A stretch of 64,000 bases of DNA. Source: Fodinibacter sp963800505 (lineage in GTDB: Bacteria; Actinomycetota; Actinomycetes; Actinomycetales; Dermatophilaceae). Below are positions 51,501 through 62,360 of the stretch, piece after piece (the stretch's first letter is position 1; each line of letters begins with the position of its first letter). Below the pieces are notes generated by a model. That model saw only the letters and a list, made by a program, of their open reading frames with translations, was not told the DNA's origin and searched no databases. The translations under genes were made by a program, and so were the position numbers. The DNA lies in NCBI GenBank assembly GCA_963800505.1, contig CAWDBL010000037.1, positions 434,001-498,000 of the forward strand, given 5' to 3'.

Positions 51501-52103
51501 TCAGGTCGAGGTGTAGGCGGGGTCGCGGCGGGTGCGTCGCCATCGGCGCACGCGCAGCCACATCCAGATCAGCAGCCAGGCGAGCAGCGCCAGCGCGAGG
51601 ATGACGAGCAGCGGCGCGATGAGGGCGATGAGGGACAGCCCGAGCGAGCCGATGTCCTCGACGGTGGAGACGACCGGCGCCCCGGCCCCCACGGTGCCCA
51701 CGTTGATGACCGGCCGCGCCGCCATCTTGCCGGTGTGCACCAGTCCGGAGATGAGCACCCCGAGCACCACCGACACCCACGGGTTCTCCTTCATCCAGGT
51801 GGAGTTGTCGAGCTGCGCCGCGGCGGTGGTGGCCGCGAAGATCAGCCCGCCCATGCTGGGCCGGATGAAGGTCTGGATCGTGTCGTTGATGGTGTCGACG
51901 GCGGGGATCTTGTCGAGGATGACCTCGGCGAGCAGCAGGGCGGCCCCGATGCCGATGGCCCAGCTGCTCTCGATCCACTCGTACCCGACGGGGAGGGTGA
52001 TGTAGTCGGTGAACCGGGCGATGAGCGCGACGACGAGGAACGGGATGTAGGCGTTCAGGCCCGCGGCGGCGGACAGGCCCATTCCCGTGAGGGCAGCCAG
52101 CAC
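51501..52103 (-). CDS. DUF4126 family membrane protein
   Basis: The 200-aa protein has four to five hydrophobic segments: MLAALTGMGLSAAAGLNAYI then PFLVVALIARF, SWAIGIGAALLLAEVILDKI, GGLIFAATTAAAQLD, VVLGVLISGLVHTGKMAARP and SLIALIAPLLVILALALLAW. The pattern GLNAYIPF and the motif EVILDKIPAVDTINDTIQTF are characteristic of DUF4126, whose function is unknown. It is divergent from metG with 161 bp between starts. Confidence 0.9.
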   Translation of the reverse strand: MLAALTGMGLSAAAGLNAYIPFLVVALIARFTDYITLPVGYEWIESSWAIGIGAALLLAEVILDKIPAVDTINDTIQTFIRPSMGGLIFAATTAAAQLDNSTWMKENPWVSVVLGVLISGLVHTGKMAARPVINVGTVGAGAPVVSTVEDIGSLGLSLIALIAPLLVILALALLAWLLIWMWLRVRRWRRTRRDPAYTST

Positions 52104-52264
52104 GGCGTCCTCCTTGTGACGGCGGCCGCACTGCGCGGCCGCACCGACGAGAGCAACATCGCTGCGGGCCCAGCGTAGTCCCGGCGACGGTCGGCGTGAC
52201 CGAACCGTAGTACGTCGTGGGCGCCGCGAAACCGGGTTGCTCGCGCGGCCTAGGATCGTGACCC

Positions 52265-54076
52265 ATGAAGGTCCTCTCCGCCGTCGCCTGGCCGTACGCC
52301 AACGGCCCGCGCCACCTCGGCCACGTCGCCGGGTTCGGCGTGCCCTCCGACGTCTTCAGCCGTTACATGCGGATGGCGGGCCACGACGTGCTGATGGTGA
52401 GCGGGTCCGACGAGCACGGCACGCCCATCCTCGTGCTCGCCGACCAGGCCGAGGTGACCCCGCGCGAGTTCGTCGACACCAACCACGCGATCATCGCCGG
52501 CGAGCTCACCGACCTCGGCTGCTCCTACGACCTCTACACCCGCACCACGACGGCCAACCACTACGCCGTGGCCCAGGAGCTGTTCACGCAGGTGTGGAAG
52601 AACGGCTACATGGTCGAGCAGACCACCCAGGGCGCCATCTCACCCTCGACCGGGCGCACGCTGCCCGACCGCTACATCGAGGGCACCTGCCCGATCTGCG
52701 GCTACGGCGAGGCCCGCGGCGACCAGTGCGACAACTGCGGCAACCAGCTCGACCCCACCGACCTGATCGACCCGCGCAGCCGGATCAACGGCGAGGCACC
52801 GCTGTTCGTCGAGACCCAGCACTTCCTGCTCGACCTGCCGGCACTGGCCGACGCGCTGCGCGCCTGGCTCGAGGAGCGTGAGGCGTCGGGCACCTGGCGG
52901 CCCAACGTCATCAAGTTCAGCCTCAACATCCTCGACGACATCCGGCCCCGCGCGATGACCCGCGACATCGACTGGGGCATCCCGGTGCCGCTCGACGGCT
53001 GGCGCGACAACCCGACCAAGCGGCTCTACGTGTGGTTCGACGCGGTCGTGGGCTACCTCTCGGCGTCCGTCGAGTGGGCGCGTCGCCAGGGCGACCCGGA
53101 GCGCTGGCGCGAGTGGTGGAACGACCCCGAGGCGGTCTCCCACTACTTCATGGGCAAGGACAACATCACCTTCCACAGCCAGATCTGGCCGGCCGAGCTG
53201 CTCGGCTACGCCGGGCGGGGCAGCCGCGGTGGCGAGCCGGGGGTGTTCGGCGAGCTCAACCTGCCCACCGAGGTCGTGTCGAGCGAGTTCCTCACGATGG
53301 AGGGCAAGCAGTTCTCCACCTCGCGCGGCTACACGATCCTGGTGCGCGACATCCTCGAGCGGTACGGGCCCGACGGCATCCGCTACTTCATCTGCGCCGC
53401 CGGCCCCGAGAACCAGGACGCCAACTTCACCTGGCGGGACTTCGTGCAGCGCAACAACTCCGAGCTCGTCGCCGGCTGGGGCAACCTCGTCTCCCGCACC
53501 GCCGCGATGGTGGCCAAGAACTTCGGTGAGATCCCGGCATCCGGGCCGCTCGAGCCGGTCGACGCGGAGGTGCGCGCCACGGTGCTGGCCGGCTTCGACG
53601 CCGTCGGGGGGCTGCTGGAGCAGCACCGGCAGAAGGCCGCCATCGCCGAGGCGATGCGGGTCGTCGGCGAGGTCAACGCCTACGTCTCGCGCACCGAGCC
53701 GTTCAAGCTCAAGGGCGACGACCAGCGCGAGCGCCTGGCGACCGTGCTGCACACGCTGGTGCAGTGCGTGTCCGACCTCAACACCATGTTGGCGCCGTTC
53801 CTCCCGCACGCGGCCAACCGGGTCGACGCCGTGCTCGGCGGTGACGGCACCTTCGTGCCGATGCCGCGCCTGGAGACGGTCGACGGGCTGGATGCCGGTG
53901 ACGAGGGCCGCCGCTACCCGGTGATCACGGGTGACTACTCGGCCACCCCGCGCTGGGAGTCGCGGCCGGTCGTCGTCGGCACGCCCATCTCGAAGCCGGC
54001 ACCGGTGTTCACCAAGCTCGACGAGTCCGTGGTCGACGAGGAGCTTGCCCGGGCGGCGGAGGCCGCCGCACAGTGA
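52265..54076 (+). CDS. metG: Methionyl-tRNA synthetase
   Basis: The 603-aa class I synthetase charges tRNA-Met. The HIGH-like motif is in AVAWPYANGPRHLGHVAGFG, the zinc knuckle is CPICGYGEARGDQCDNCGNQ, the tRNA/active-site segment is YVWFDAVVGYLSASVEWARR, and the KMSKS loop appears as FSTSRG in MEGKQFSTSRGYTILVRDIL, a variant accepted in this subgroup. The anticodon-binding helical domain includes QANFTW-type (here DANFTWRDF) and NSELVAGWGNLVSRT. There is no C-terminal tRNA-binding OB domain. It overlaps the tatD start. Confidence 0.96.
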   Translation: MKVLSAVAWPYANGPRHLGHVAGFGVPSDVFSRYMRMAGHDVLMVSGSDEHGTPILVLADQAEVTPREFVDTNHAIIAGELTDLGCSYDLYTRTTTANHYAVAQELFTQVWKNGYMVEQTTQGAISPSTGRTLPDRYIEGTCPICGYGEARGDQCDNCGNQLDPTDLIDPRSRINGEAPLFVETQHFLLDLPALADALRAWLEEREASGTWRPNVIKFSLNILDDIRPRAMTRDIDWGIPVPLDGWRDNPTKRLYVWFDAVVGYLSASVEWARRQGDPERWREWWNDPEAVSHYFMGKDNITFHSQIWPAELLGYAGRGSRGGEPGVFGELNLPTEVVSSEFLTMEGKQFSTSRGYTILVRDILERYGPDGIRYFICAAGPENQDANFTWRDFVQRNNSELVAGWGNLVSRTAAMVAKNFGEIPASGPLEPVDAEVRATVLAGFDAVGGLLEQHRQKAAIAEAMRVVGEVNAYVSRTEPFKLKGDDQRERLATVLHTLVQCVSDLNTMLAPFLPHAANRVDAVLGGDGTFVPMPRLETVDGLDAGDEGRRYPVITGDYSATPRWESRPVVVGTPISKPAPVFTKLDESVVDEELARAAEAAAQ

Positions 54077-54927
54077 CGTCGCAGCCCAGCCGGCGCGGTG
54101 CGCCGGTACCGCCCGACCCGTTGCCGATCCCGGTCGTCGACAACCACACCCACCTCGACATCAGCCGCGACGGCGAGGAGGTGTCGGTCGACGACCTCGC
54201 GCCGGTGCTGGCGGCGGCCCGGGCCGTCGGAGTCGACCGGGTGGTCCAGGTCGGGTGCGACCTGCCCGGCGCCCGCTTCGCGGTCGAGGCCGCCGACCGG
54301 TATGCCGGTGTGCTCGCCGGTGTCGCGCTGCACCCCAACGAGGTGCCGGCGCTGGCGGCCGGTGGTGGTCTCGAAGCGGCGTACGCCGAGATCGAGCGGC
54401 TGGCGGCGCTGCCCCGGGTGCGGGTGGTGGGGGAGACCGGGCTCGACTACTACCGCACCGGGCCCGATGGCGTTCCGGCACAGCAGGATTCGTTCCGTTG
54501 GCACATCGATCTCGCCAAGCGGCTCGACCGCACGCTGCAGATCCACGACCGCGACAGCCATGACGACGTGCTGCGGGTGCTCGCGCAGGAGGGTGCCCCG
54601 GAGCGCACCGTGATGCACTGCTTCTCGGGCGGCCCCGAGATGGCGAGGGAGTGCGTCGAGCGGGGCTACCACCTCTCGTTCAGCGGCACGGTCACCTTCA
54701 AGAGCGCCAAGGCGCTGCGCGACGCGCTCGCCGTGACCCCCCTCGAGCTGTTGCTCGTCGAGACCGACGCCCCCTACCTCACGCCGCACCCGTGGCGCGG
54801 GGCGACGAACAGCCCGGCCCTGGTGCCGCTCACGGTTCGGGCGATGGCGGCGGTGCTGGGCGTGGCGGTGCCCACTCTGTGCCAGGCGCTCAGTGAGAAC
54901 GCCGAACGCCTCTACGGCCCCTGGTGA
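54073..54927 (+). CDS. tatD: TatD family metal-dependent hydrolase
   Basis: The 284-aa TIM-barrel enzyme is a metal-dependent nuclease with 3'-5' activity in known members. It carries VVDNHTHLDISRDGE (first metal-site HxH), GVALHPNEVPALAAGGG, VVGETGLDYYR (Glu), LQIHDRDSHDDVLRVL (His), TVMHCFSGGPEMARECVERG (His) and LLVETDAPYLTPHP (Asp), and ends PTLCQALSENAERLYGPW. The start is GTG 54073, overlapping the metG stop by 4 bp. The run metG-tatD-rpfB-ksgA-ispE is standard for actinobacteria. Confidence 0.95.
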   Translation: MTSQPSRRGAPVPPDPLPIPVVDNHTHLDISRDGEEVSVDDLAPVLAAARAVGVDRVVQVGCDLPGARFAVEAADRYAGVLAGVALHPNEVPALAAGGGLEAAYAEIERLAALPRVRVVGETGLDYYRTGPDGVPAQQDSFRWHIDLAKRLDRTLQIHDRDSHDDVLRVLAQEGAPERTVMHCFSGGPEMARECVERGYHLSFSGTVTFKSAKALRDALAVTPLELLLVETDAPYLTPHPWRGATNSPALVPLTVRAMAAVLGVAVPTLCQALSENAERLYGPW

Positions 54928-55241
54928 GGCCGGGCCGGCTCGCATCGTGGGCGACGTGACGCAGATCTCGTGACGGGTGAGGCTGGTGGGGTACCAGTTG
55001 TCCAGTGGGACATGCGGCCCTTCCTCACTCCGTTACCGAAATTTGACCTTCGGCGGTTGCGTCATGCACGGTGGAGGGAATGGCCGGGGCCGGATCGCCT
55101 CGGACGACACGTGTGACCCGCCCTCTCGCCGCCGACGCCGAGGGGTGCGCGAGCCACACGCAGGTGCCCCGACCCGGGCTCCTGGCCGACCCCGGCTGAG
55201 TCCGACGCCGGTGCCCGGGGAGCACGACCACTGGAGCACTT
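54928..55241 (+). other. Leader region of rpfB, no gene
   Basis: About 314 bp without a coding region. A relatively AT-rich patch CCGTTACCGAAATTTGACC (55030-55048) is the most promoter-like stretch, with TTGACC as a possible -35. I saw no c-di-AMP riboswitch blocks here. Confidence 0.4.
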
Positions 55242-56411
55242 GTGCTGTTTTCTCGACCTCTTCGTCATGCCGCTCAGGGCGCCGCCGCGCTCGTCGTGGT
55301 CGCCGGCTCGGTCGGTGTCGCCCACTACGACAAGGCCGTGCAGGTCTCCGTCGACGGGCAGCCGACCTCCGTGCACGTCATGGGATCCACCGTCGCCGAC
55401 GTCCTCGACAAGCAGGACATCGCCGTGGGCCCGCACGACGTCGTGGTTCCCACGGTCGGCTCGGCGGTGAGCGACGGTGACCACATCTCGGTGCGCTACG
55501 GACGCAAGCTGACGGTGACCGTCGACGGCCAGACCAAGGAGTACTGGACCACGGCCACCACCGTCGACACCGCGCTGAAGGACCTCGGCATCCGCGCCGA
55601 CGGCGCCGTGCTGTCCGCCTCGCGCTCGCAGTCCCTCGGCCGCAGTGGTCTCACCCTCGCGGTGACGACCCCGAAGAAGGTCACCGTCGTCGCCGACGGC
55701 AAGACCCGCACGGTCACCTCCACGAGCTCGACCGTCTTCGGCGTGCTCGCCGAGCTCGGCGTCACCAAGAAGGTCAACGACGTCGTGTCCCCGGCGATGC
55801 CGACGGCCCTCGACAACGGCATGAAGGTCGTGGTGAAGCGGGTCGTCACCAAGAACGTCCGCACGTCCCGGGCCATCGGCTACGCCACGAAGTACCAGAA
55901 GGACTCCTCGCTCTACAAGGGGAAGTCCCGGGTCGCCAAGGCCGGCACGAAGGGCACCCGGGTCGTCGTCCAGCGCAAGACCTGGGTCGACGGCAAGCTG
56001 ACCAAGACCACAACCGTGTCCTCGAAGGTCACCAAGAAGCCCGTGGCCGCCGTCGTCAAGGTCGGCACCAAGTCGCGCCCCGTCGCGGTGAAGAAGAAGT
56101 CGACCACGAGCTCGGGCTCGAGCTCGTCGAGCCGCAGCTCGGGGAGCAGCTCGGGAGCCGGGCTGAACCTCGCCCGGGCCGCGATGTGGGACCGCATCGC
56201 GCAGTGCGAGTCAGGCGGCCGCTGGAACATCAACACCGGTAACGGCTACTACGGCGGCCTGCAGTTCGCGACCGCGTCGTGGCTGGCCAACGGTGGCGCC
56301 GACTTCGCCTCGCGCGCCGACCTCGCGTCGCGCGCCGAGCAGATCACCGTCGCCAACCGCTACTACGCCAAGGCCGGCCTCGGCCCGTGGGGTTGCGCGC
56401 ACGCTGCCTGA
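55242..56411 (+). CDS. rpfB: Resuscitation-promoting factor RpfB-like wall hydrolase
   Basis: GTG 55242 follows GGAG and gives 389 aa. A signal-anchor (AAQGAAALVVVAGSVGVAHY) is followed by three DUF348 repeats (QVSVDGQPTSVHVMGSTVAD, KLTVTVDGQTKEYWTTATTV, KVTVVADGKTRTVTSTSSTV), a G5-like region (TKYQKDSSLYKGKSRVAKAG, VVVQRKTWVDGKLTKTTTVS), a Ser-rich linker and the lysozyme-like Rpf domain: WDRIAQCESGGRWNINTGNG (catalytic Glu), GGLQFATASWLANGG and NRYYAKAGLGPWGCAHA. It cleaves peptidoglycan and can wake dormant cells. Confidence 0.96.
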   Translation: MLFSRPLRHAAQGAAALVVVAGSVGVAHYDKAVQVSVDGQPTSVHVMGSTVADVLDKQDIAVGPHDVVVPTVGSAVSDGDHISVRYGRKLTVTVDGQTKEYWTTATTVDTALKDLGIRADGAVLSASRSQSLGRSGLTLAVTTPKKVTVVADGKTRTVTSTSSTVFGVLAELGVTKKVNDVVSPAMPTALDNGMKVVVKRVVTKNVRTSRAIGYATKYQKDSSLYKGKSRVAKAGTKGTRVVVQRKTWVDGKLTKTTTVSSKVTKKPVAAVVKVGTKSRPVAVKKKSTTSSGSSSSSRSSGSSSGAGLNLARAAMWDRIAQCESGGRWNINTGNGYYGGLQFATASWLANGGADFASRADLASRAEQITVANRYYAKAGLGPWGCAHAA

Positions 56412-56425
56412 CCCGCAGCCCAACC

Positions 56426-56500
56426 CGACTGATTGCGAAAAGCCCACCTCCGGGTGCCCCCCACGCGGGGCTCCCGAGGTGGGCTTTTCGCAATCAGTCG
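56426..56500. terminator. Long hairpin with 25-bp perfect arms between rpfB and ksgA
   Basis: The arm 56426-56450 (CGACTGATTGCGAAAAGCCC and ACCTC) is the exact reverse complement of 56476-56500; pairing continues through GGG/CCC after one bulged C. The right arm ends GGGCTTTTCGC, so it could act as a terminator, but the arm length and symmetry are unusual for one. Confidence 0.8.
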
Positions 56501-56591
56501 CAGACCCGGGGCGGATGCCGGGGCGCGGGACGGGGTGCGCGCGTCCCTGCGCCGGGGGTGGGGGATGCCGCCGCGTGGCTAGGGTGAGCGC

Positions 56592-57471
56592 ATGACCGAC
56601 GGCCCCGACGTCCCGCTGCTCGGGGCGGCCGAGATCCGCGCCCTGGCGGCGACAGCACGGCATCCGGCCGACCAAGCAGTGGGGGCAGAACTTCGTCGTG
56701 GACGGCAACACCGTGCGCCGCATCGTGCGGGTCGCGGGCGTGGGCGCACAGGACACCGTCGTCGAGGTCGGCCCGGGCCTGGGGTCGCTCACCCTGGCCC
56801 TGCTTACGGTGGTCGACCGGGTGGTCGCGGTGGAGGTCGACCCGGTGCTCGCCGCCGCCCTGCCGGCCACCGTCGCCGCGCACGCGCCCGCGCTGGCCGA
56901 CCGGCTCGAGGTGGTGCAGGCCGACGCCCTCGCGGTGCGCACCCTGCCAGGCCCGGCGCCCACGGCCCTCGTGGCCAACCTGCCCTACAACGTGTCGGTG
57001 CCGGTGGTGCTGCGCTTCCTCGAGCTCTTCCCCGAGCTGCGCACCATCCTGGTGATGGTGCAGCTCGAGGTCGCCGAGCGCCTCGCCGCGCCGCCCGGGT
57101 CGCGCACCTACGGCGTGCCGAGTGTCAAGGCCGCCTGGTACGCCGACGTGCGGCTGGCCGGGTCGGTGTCGCGCAGCGTCTTCTGGCCGGTGCCCAACGT
57201 CGACTCCGGGCTGGTCATGCTCACCCGCCGCGAGCCGCCGGTCACCACCGCCACCCGCGAGGAGGTCTTCGCCTGCGTCGACGCCGCCTTCGCCCAACGA
57301 CGCAAGACCCTGCGGGCGGCGCTGGCCGGCTGGGCCGGGTCGCCGGCCCTGGCCGAAAGGGCGCTGGTGGCGGCCGGCGTCGACCCGCGCACCCGCGGTG
57401 AGCAGCTCGACGTAGCGGCCTTCGCGGCCATCGCCGCCGCCCGCTCGACGGCCCGGACCGAGGGCGCCTGA
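56592..57471 (+). CDS. ksgA: 16S rRNA dimethyladenosine transferase KsgA, with apparent frameshift
   Basis: KsgA dimethylates A1518/A1519 in 16S rRNA. The expected start is ATG 56592, reading MTDGPDVPLLGAAEIRALAA. The rest continues one base out of phase as QHGIRPTKQWGQNFVVDGNT (SAM motif with QNF), VVEVGPGLGSLTLALL, LVANLPYNVSVPVVLRFLEL and RSVFWPVPNVDSGLVML to 57471. An extra base near 56650-56655 explains it: GCGGCGACAGCACGGC would read GCGGCGCAGCACGGC. The largest continuous frame starts at GTG 56698 (257 aa) but loses the QNF motif. It is either a sequencing error or a true mutation. Confidence 0.85.
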
Positions 57472-57500
57472 GCAGCAGCTCGTCTGACTAGGGTGGGCGC

Positions 57501-58429
57501 ATGACCGCAGCCCCCATCGTGCCCGGCCCGGTGACCGTGCGCGTTCCGGCCAAGGTCAACCTCGAGCTGCTCGTCGGCCCCCGCCGGCCCGACGGCTACC
57601 ACGGCCTGTCGACCGTGTTCCACGCGGTGAGCCTCTACGACGACATCACCGTCTCCATCGCCGACGACTGGGGGGTCAGCGTCAGCGGTCCGCTGGCGGC
57701 TGGTGTGCCCGAGGACGGCGACAACCTGGCGATGCGTGCCGCCCGCCTGGTGCAGGCGCGCTTCGACGTCGAGCCCGTGCACATCTCGATCCGCAAGGGC
57801 ATCCCGGTGAGCGGGGGCATGGCGGGCGGGTCGGCGGATGCCGCGGCCACCCTGGTCGCGCTCGACCACCTGTGGGGCCTCGACCTCGACCGCGAGGAGG
57901 TCGAGGAGCTCGGTGCCGACCTCGGCAGCGACGTGCCGTTCCTCGTGGCCGGTGGCACCGCCATGGGCAGCGGCCGCGGCGAGATGCTCGCACCGGTGCT
58001 GGCCCGCGGCACCTACCACTGGGTCTTCGCCCTCGCCGAGGGCGGCCTGTCGACCCCGGCGGTGTATGCCGAGTGCGACCGGTTGCGTGGCGACGCCGAG
58101 GTGCCCGACCCGGTCGCCACCCCGGCGCTGATGAGCGCCCTGCGCAGCGGCGACGCGCGCGAGCTCGCCCCCCAGCTCTCCAACGACCTGCAGGAGGCCG
58201 CGATCTCGCTGCGCCCCGACCTGGGGGAGGTGCTGGCGGCCGGCATGGAGTACGGCGCGCTCGGCGGCATCGTGTCCGGCTCGGGTCCGACCACCGCCTT
58301 CCTCGTCGAGGACAACGAGTCCGGCATCGACCTCGCCGTGGCGCTCACCGCCAGCGGGGTGGTCCGTGACGTCCGACGGGCCAGCGGGCCGGTGCACGGT
58401 GCGCACGTGATCCACCACCGGGTCGACTA

Positions 58430-58430
<1 letters not shown>
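57501..58430 (+). CDS. ispE: 4-diphosphocytidyl-2-C-methyl-D-erythritol kinase
   Basis: The 309-aa GHMP kinase phosphorylates CDP-ME in the MEP isoprenoid pathway. It shows VRVPAKVNLELLVGPRRPDG then YHGLSTVFHAVSLYDDI, the ATP-binding glycine-rich motif PVSGGMAGGSADAAATLVAL, LGSDVPFLVAGGTAMGSGRG and the C-terminal GGIVSGSGPTTAFLVED. It starts 29 bp after ksgA and its TAG shares a base with the GTG of the ABC-F gene. Confidence 0.96.
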
Positions 58431-60271
<1,841 letters not shown>

Positions 60272-60313
60272 CGGGTTTCGGACTCGTTATCGGTTTCGGG
60301 CTCAGGCTCGGGC

Positions 60314-60907
60314 TCAGCTCCCGTCGGTGTCGCTGTCGTTGCTGTGGGCCGCTGCCGCTGCGGGGTCGCCGAGCTCGGCGAGCAGCCAGTCGCACCACTC
60401 CACGGCCGCCCGGCGGCTGCGCACCCCGCCCTCGAGGGTGACCCGGCTGGCGAACTCCGGCCGGCGCGGGTCGCGCGCCGCCGGGTCGTCGGCCAGCTCC
60501 GCGAGCTCGCCCTCGTAGGCCGCCAGCCGGGTGGCGTGCTGCGCGCGGGCCTGCCGCACCAGGTCGCGGGCGACCTCGGGCTCGACGGTCCACACCGACC
60601 ACAGCCGCAGCACCTCGAGGTCGCGCACCGGTTGCGGCTCGAGGTCGCTCGCGACCCACTCGCGCAGCGCCGCCAGGCCCGCGGGCGAGATGGTGTAGCG
60701 CTTGGTGGGGCGGGGGCCGGCACCGTCGACCTCCTCGTGCTGCACCAGGCCCGCGCCCTCGAGCCGGGCCAGCTCGGGGTAGATCTGGCTGTGCCCCGCC
60801 GTCCAGAAGTAGCCCACCGGGCGCTCCATCCGGCGGGCGAGGTCGTACCCGGTCGAGGGTGCCCGGGCGAGCAGGCCCAGGATCGCGTGGCCCAGCGTCG
60901 ACGTCAT
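60314..60907 (-). CDS. PadR family transcriptional regulator
   Basis: The 197-aa protein has the PadR winged helix: TSTLGHAILGLLARAPSTGY, DLARRMERPVGYFWTAGHSQ, IYPELARLEGAGLVQHEEVD and RYTISPAGLAALREWV, followed by a C-terminal helical domain (LRLWSVWTVEPEVARDLVRQ) of the vir_act_alpha type for dimerisation. A sequence resembling an operator lies 19 bp upstream, shared with the divergent lipoprotein gene, so autoregulation and control of that gene are likely. The signal is unknown. Confidence 0.94.
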   Translation of the reverse strand: MTSTLGHAILGLLARAPSTGYDLARRMERPVGYFWTAGHSQIYPELARLEGAGLVQHEEVDGAGPRPTKRYTISPAGLAALREWVASDLEPQPVRDLEVLRLWSVWTVEPEVARDLVRQARAQHATRLAAYEGELAELADDPAARDPRRPEFASRVTLEGGVRSRRAAVEWCDWLLAELGDPAAAAAHSNDSDTDGS

Positions 60908-60925
60908 GGCCGCAGGCTAGCAATC

Positions 60926-60943
60926 TATGTCAACATTGACATA
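60926..60943. promoter_or_regulatory. Perfect dyad TATGTCAA-CA-TTGACATA, likely PadR operator
   Basis: An 18-bp palindrome lies between the PadR start (60907) and the lipoprotein ATG (60943), its last base being the A of that ATG. The pattern ATGT-N-ACAT is what PadR proteins usually bind. Confidence 0.75.
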
Positions 60944-61776
60944 TGACCGCGCGCTCACGGACCCGCCTCCTACTCGCCCTCACCGCCGCCACGGCCGTCG
61001 CGCTCGCCGGCTGCGGGTCGGCGCCGGCATCCGGCCCGGCATCCGGCCGACCGAGCCGCACCCCCACGCCGCTGCCGACGAAGGAGGTGCCGCGCACCAT
61101 CGCGCAGCGGTGCTTCCTCGACGTGCCCGGTGAGGTCGTAGACCTGCCCTCCGCCTCGGCCCCCGACCGGCTGGGGGCCGTCGCCTACGGCTCGGGCAGC
61201 ACCGCGCTGGTGCTGCTGCACCAGACCGGGCGCGGTGGGTTGTGCGGCTGGGTGACCTACGCCAGGTGGGCCGCCGAGCAGGGCGTGCTGGCCGTCGCCG
61301 TCGACGACTGCACGCACGGCCCGTCGACGTGCACCGGGCCGGCGGCGGGGGACACCCGCGCGATGGTGGCGCTCGCCGTCGACTGGGCGCGTGCGCGTGG
61401 GGCCACCCGGGTGGCCGTCGTCGGGGCCTCGATGGGCGGGGCGAGGGCGCTCGGGGTGGGCCAGGCCGCCGGCGCCGACGTGGTCGTCGACCTCTCCGGC
61501 CCCGCGCACTGGGACGGTGTGCCGGATGCCGGCGACGCCGCCAAGGCGACCACGGTGCCGCTGCTGGTGGTCACCTCGGCCGCGGACCGCGGCATCCCGG
61601 CTGACGAGCTCGCCGCGGCCGTCGCTGCCTCGCCGGCGCCGCAGAAGCGCTTCGTGAAGCTGCCGGGGCGCTCGCACGGCTGGGACATCACCATGGACGG
61701 CATCGCCGCCGACGCGCCGGTCACCCCGACCGGCCGGATCGTCCTGGACTGGGCGCGTACGGCCGGCATCCGCTGA
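60943..61776 (+). CDS. Alpha/beta-hydrolase lipoprotein
   Basis: The 277-aa protein has a lipoprotein signal (LLLALTAATAVALAGC), a Ser/Pro linker with repeated ASGP, and an alpha/beta hydrolase fold: LVLLHQTGRGGLCGWVTYAR, VAVVGASMGGARALGVGQAA with the GxSxG nucleophile, VDLSGPAHWDG, LLVVTSAADRGIPADE (Asp) and RSHGWDITMDG (His). Two Cys pairs (RCFLDV, DDCTHG, TCTG) may form disulphides outside the cell. The ATG abuts the PadR dyad, leaving no room for a Shine-Dalgarno sequence, so the mRNA may be leaderless. The substrate is unknown. Confidence 0.88.
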   Translation: MTARSRTRLLLALTAATAVALAGCGSAPASGPASGRPSRTPTPLPTKEVPRTIAQRCFLDVPGEVVDLPSASAPDRLGAVAYGSGSTALVLLHQTGRGGLCGWVTYARWAAEQGVLAVAVDDCTHGPSTCTGPAAGDTRAMVALAVDWARARGATRVAVVGASMGGARALGVGQAAGADVVVDLSGPAHWDGVPDAGDAAKATTVPLLVVTSAADRGIPADELAAAVAASPAPQKRFVKLPGRSHGWDITMDGIAADAPVTPTGRIVLDWARTAGIR

Positions 61777-61781
61777 GCGCC

Positions 61782-61830
61782 GGTTCGAGGTGATGATCTG
61801 CCGTCTCGGGTGAGCGCATCACCTCGAATG
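61782..61830. repeat. Third copy of the TTCGAGGTGA hairpin family
   Basis: GGTTCGAGGTGATG (61782-61795) pairs with CATCACCTCGAA (61817-61828), with a loop of 21 nt. It lies between the convergent hydrolase and MarR genes. The loop shares GATCT and CTCGGG-type text with the reverse complement of hairpin B at 1596-1643. Confidence 0.7.
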
Positions 61831-61843
61831 CGGCGGATGCCGG

Positions 61844-62341
61844 TCAGGCGTCGCGCTCGAACGGGCGCAGCAGGCGGCGCAGCAGCACGGCGAGCTCGTC
61901 GCGGTCAGCGGTGTCGAGCTCGGCGAGCAGCTCGTGCTCGTGGGCCAGCAGGTCCGAGAGTGCGGAGTCGACCACGGCCATGCCGTCGGGGGTGAGCCGC
62001 ACGATGACGCCACGCCGGTCGGTGGGGTCGGGCTCGCGCTCGACCCAGCCGCGGGCAACCAGCCGGTCGACCCGGTTGGTCATCGTTCCACTGGTGACCA
62101 ACGTCTCGGTGACGAGCTGGCCGGGGCTGAGCTGGTAGGGGGTGCCGGCGCGGCGCAGGGCAGACAGCACGTCGAACTCCCAGCCGTCGAGCCCCTTCTG
62201 CGCGAACGCGGTTCCGCGCACCCGGTCGAGGCGCCGGGCCAGCCGGGAGACGCGGGAGAGCACCTCGAGCGGGCTGACGTCGAGGTCCGGCCGCTCCCGC
62301 TGCCACGCGGAGACGATACGGTCGACATCGTCAGCGGGCAT
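61844..62341 (-). CDS. MarR family transcriptional regulator
   Basis: The 165-aa protein shows the MarR winged helix: VSRLARRLDRVRGTAFAQKG, LDGWEFDVLSALRRAGTPYQ, LSPGQLVTETLVTSGTMTNR, VDRLVARGWVEREPDPTDRR and GVIVRLTPDG, with the basic wing loop DPTDRRG. It is divergent from the tam gene with a TCAAG-TTT-CTTGA dyad between them, and so probably regulates itself and tam. Confidence 0.94.
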   Translation of the reverse strand: MPADDVDRIVSAWQRERPDLDVSPLEVLSRVSRLARRLDRVRGTAFAQKGLDGWEFDVLSALRRAGTPYQLSPGQLVTETLVTSGTMTNRVDRLVARGWVEREPDPTDRRGVIVRLTPDGMAVVDSALSDLLAHEHELLAELDTADRDELAVLLRRLLRPFERDA

Positions 62342-62360
62342 GAGCCGATTCTAGTGCCCA

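Noticed and set aside
52104..52264. T-box or other riboswitch before metG
   Set aside because: No T-box core or specifier hairpin could be found in the short divergent gap.
54928..55241. Second c-di-AMP riboswitch before rpfB
   Set aside because: The conserved blocks (GGGGTGAA, CCCGAACCCGACAGCT) are absent.
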